Shown in pieces: positions 5,912 through 6,715 of a DNA stretch of 6,715 nucleotides; within the stretch, counting starts at the first letter, position 1; the number at the start of each line of letters is the position of its first letter. Position numbers and translations under genes: made by a program. The stretch is from Desulfobacterales bacterium (lineage in GTDB: Bacteria > Desulfobacterota > Desulfobacteria > Desulfobacterales > C00003060), in contig DAOUTV010000099.1 of NCBI GenBank assembly GCA_030668505.1, forward strand, positions 1 to 6,715, written 5' to 3'. The notes beneath the pieces were generated by a model. It was given only the letters and a program-made list of their open reading frames with translations, was not told the origin of the DNA and did not search any database.

Positions 5912-5954
5912 ATACGTTTTGGATTGATAGATCATATACGCGGTTTTGCAACGG

Positions 5955-5989
5955 AAGATCGTCTACGCCATTTGACGATCTTATTTTTT
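5955..5989 (+). terminator. strong intrinsic terminator just before tRNA-Thr
   Basis: AAGATCGTC (5955-5963) pairs perfectly with GACGATCTT (5974-5982) around a 10-nt loop and is followed by A and six T residues (5984-5989). Only the plus strand has the T-run. It ends 14 nt before the mature 5' end of tRNA-Thr, so it either ends an upstream transcript or attenuates the tRNA transcript. Confidence 0.8.
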
Positions 5990-6003
5990 CGCACCTTGCA
6001 GTG

Positions 6004-6079
6004 GCCAGCGTAGCTCAGTTGGTAGAGCTGCTGATTTGTAATCAGTCGGCCGGGGGTTCGAGTCCCTCCGCTGGCTCCA
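6004..6079 (+). tRNA. tRNA-Thr (anticodon TGT)
   Basis: The acceptor stem GCCAGCG (6004-6010) pairs with CGCTGGC (6069-6075), followed by T and an encoded CCA. The D-arm contains AGCTCAGTTGGTAGAGC. The anticodon loop is TTTGTAA (6035-6041) with anticodon TGT at 6037-6039, reading ACA. The T-arm contains GGTTCGAGTCC. First of three tRNA genes on this strand, 23 bp before tRNA-Tyr. Confidence 0.96.
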
Positions 6080-6102
6080 ATGATATGAGCGCAGATTTCG
6101 AT

Positions 6103-6187
6103 GGAGGGGTTCCCGAGCGGCCAAAGGGAACAGACTGTAAATCTGTCGGCGACGCCTTCGGAGGTTCGAATCCTCCCCCCTCCACCA
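6103..6187 (+). tRNA. tRNA-Tyr (anticodon GTA)
   Basis: The acceptor stem GGAGGGG (6103-6109) pairs with CCCCTCC (6177-6183), followed by A and CCA. The anticodon stem ACAGA/TCTGT encloses CTGTAAA, with GTA at 6137-6139. A long variable arm (about 6147-6159) marks a class II tRNA, as expected for bacterial tRNA-Tyr. The T-arm is GGAGG-TTCGAAT-CCTCC (6160-6176). It is in the usual place between tRNA-Thr(TGT) and tRNA-Gly(TCC). Confidence 0.96.
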
Positions 6188-6238
6188 AGCCCCGGTAAGT
6201 AGTGTGTAGGAGATGGCATAGGAATTTCCGACGTCATC

Positions 6239-6264
6239 GCATGGACTACATGCACCCCCTGCAT
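6239..6264. repeat. two overlapping alternative hairpins
   Basis: GCATG (6239-6243) can pair with CATGC (6249-6253) around GACTA. Alternatively ATGCA (6250-6254) pairs with TGCAT (6260-6264) around CCCCC. The two share ATGC at 6250-6253, so they cannot form together. Each stem is only 5 bp. Confidence 0.35.
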
Positions 6265-6387
6265 TCACCTTACTGTGTTTTGACGAGGAGCCATAACCTC
6301 AACCCAAAGGATTTTACTAAGAGCAACCCTAGGCTTCATTATCCAAGACGCTTGATTTGCCACAATTTGCGCTTTACCTGAGACGAC

Positions 6388-6431
6388 TTAATACTGCAAA
6401 AGCGTTTGGTATTAATAGTTTAAGCCTAAAC
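6388..6431. repeat. two consecutive hairpins abutting tRNA-Gly
   Basis: TTAATAC (6388-6394) pairs with GTATTAA (6409-6415). CAAA (6397-6400) with TTTG (6405-6408) extends the stem across a 2-nt bulge. Immediately after, GTTTA (6418-6422) pairs with TAAAC (6427-6431), ending one base before the mature tRNA-Gly. They may guide 5' processing of the precursor or form an operator. No T-run follows. Confidence 0.45.
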
Positions 6432-6508
6432 GCGGGAATAGCTCAGTTGGCTAGAGCATCAGCCTTCCAAGCTGAGGGTCGCGGGTTCGAATCCCGTTTC
6501 CCGCTCCA
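6432..6508 (+). tRNA. tRNA-Gly (anticodon TCC)
   Basis: The acceptor stem GCGGGAA (6432-6438) pairs with TTCCCGC (6498-6504), followed by T and an encoded CCA (6506-6508). The D-arm contains AGCTCAGTTGGCTAGAGC. The anticodon stem TCAGC/GCTGA encloses CTTCCAA, with TCC at 6466-6468, reading GGA and GGG. The T-arm GCGGG-TTCGAAT-CCCGT is intact. Confidence 0.96.
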
Positions 6509-6510
6509 TT

Positions 6511-6535
6511 CATAAAATCGCTACGCAATTTTATG
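6511..6535. repeat. palindromic hairpin directly after tRNA-Gly
   Basis: CATAAAAT (6511-6518) pairs with ATTTTATG (6528-6535), and inside it GC (6520-6521) pairs with GC (6525-6526), giving a near-perfect 25-nt palindrome 2 nt after the CCA end. There is no T-run, so it is not a classic terminator. It may be a 3' processing or termination-assisting structure, or the junction of the adjoining repeat. Confidence 0.5.
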
Positions 6536-6543
6536 ATTAGTTA

Positions 6544-6659
6544 GTGCCCATCCACGAATCGAAAAACTCAATGGGCACAAGAGTAAGTTTCCAATTCAGA
6601 AATGAGCAATTTTCCGCAAGGTCAAGGAAAACAAGGGGTTGCGCGGAGGCGTACCGAGG
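6544..6659 (+). repeat. 117-bp intergenic repeat, copy 2
   Basis: This copy is the reverse complement of 5288-5404 with about five differences. It begins with GTGCCCAT, which pairs with ATGGGCAC (6572-6579), and ends at a GGCGTAC-CGAG-GTACGTC hairpin (6648-6665). It starts 35 bp after tRNA-Gly, where the usual cluster would have a second tRNA-Thr followed by tuf. The longest open piece is a 28-codon frame from ATG 6602, not credible as a gene. The repeat probably extends past the matched core toward the window edge. Confidence 0.85.
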
Positions 6660-6687
6660 TACGTCGCACAAGCAAACCCGCAGTTTG
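6648..6687. repeat. two hairpins at the outer edge of repeat copy 2
   Basis: GGCGTAC (6648-6654) pairs with GTACGTC (6659-6665) around CGAG, including one G-T pair. Next, CAAAC (6673-6677) pairs with GTTTG (6683-6687) around CCGCA. Copy 1 has different sequence here but also two hairpins in the same order, which suggests a structured end rather than random sequence. Confidence 0.45.
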
Positions 6688-6715
6688 ACGCCGATTCAGC
6701 CGTTCAGCCGTCGCA

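Larger units (their letters stand above)
5645..5950. other. AT-rich stretch between the MITE-like element and the tRNA cluster
   Basis: The stretch is visibly more AT-rich than the rest of the window, with several A-runs. It carries no recognised gene beyond the doubtful 49-codon frame at 5762-5911, and no tRNA. It ends at a strong terminator, so something in it may be transcribed left to right. Confidence 0.4.
6188..6431. other. 244-bp spacer between tRNA-Tyr and tRNA-Gly
   Basis: No gene or further tRNA is found. It holds a pair of mutually exclusive hairpins (6239-6264) and two hairpins directly before tRNA-Gly (6388-6415 and 6418-6431). In the classic cluster the tRNAs are separated by roughly ten to a hundred bases, so this is unusually long. 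The spacer could hold a separate promoter for tRNA-Gly, but no clear hexamer pair is visible. Confidence 0.5.

Noticed and set aside
5932..6268. Open frames of 65-110 codons across the tRNA genes, including a SVAQLVELLICNQ-type translation
   Set aside because: These are the familiar spurious translations of tRNA genes. The tRNA folds explain the sequence.
5288..6659. Reading the inverted repeats and contents as one composite transposon
   Set aside because: No transposase, no integrase and no matching target duplication outside the copies. Ordinary chromosomal tRNA genes lie inside.
6602..6688. 28-codon frame from ATG 6602 inside repeat copy 2
   Set aside because: Very short, with no ribosome site. 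Its presence follows from the repeat sequence.
1..6715. CRISPR array, riboswitch or prophage
   Set aside because: No regularly spaced direct repeats, no recognised aptamer motif and no phage structural or integrase gene were seen.

Overview
The window looks like chromosomal DNA from a mesophilic bacterium, most likely a Desulfobacterota (deltaproteobacterial) sulfate reducer or a relative. That guess rests on the general style: about 50% GC, an acyl-CoA dehydrogenase next to comEC, and abundant small intergenic repeats. No lineage marker fixes it.

Left part (1 to about 1300) is accessory debris. It holds the last 35 codons of an unrecognised gene, a zeta-toxin family kinase whose middle appears deleted in frame, the small protein that usually accompanies such toxins, an unassigned 218-bp gap, and on the minus strand the C-terminal stub of a DUF4143-type ATPase.

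Middle part (1390 to 5219) holds two intact convergent housekeeping-type genes. comEC (plus strand, 814 aa) encodes the DNA-uptake channel with all three expected domains. A 383-aa acyl-CoA dehydrogenase (minus strand) has a strong ribosome binding site and an intact catalytic glutamate. A weak hairpin plus T-run and a 15-nt GC palindrome lie between them.

Right part (5231 to 6715) has no large gene. It carries a 117-bp repeat in two inverted copies (5288-5404 and 6544-6659, about 95% identical). Between the copies lie a 165-bp MITE-like element with terminal inverted repeats and a 5-bp target duplication, an AT-rich stretch with one doubtful 49-aa reading frame, a strong intrinsic terminator, and three tRNA genes: Thr(TGT), Tyr(GTA) and Gly(TCC). 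Thr-Tyr-Gly is the start of the widespread bacterial Thr-Tyr-Gly-Thr-tuf cluster, so a second tRNA-Thr and tuf may lie just past the right edge. Here the cluster is loosened by a 244-bp Tyr-Gly spacer and by the repeat directly after tRNA-Gly.

The genes do not form one pathway. The least explained signal is the inverted 117-bp repeat. One copy abuts the leader of the acyl-CoA dehydrogenase and the other follows tRNA-Gly. At their outer edges the two copies differ in sequence, yet both can fold hairpins at similar positions.
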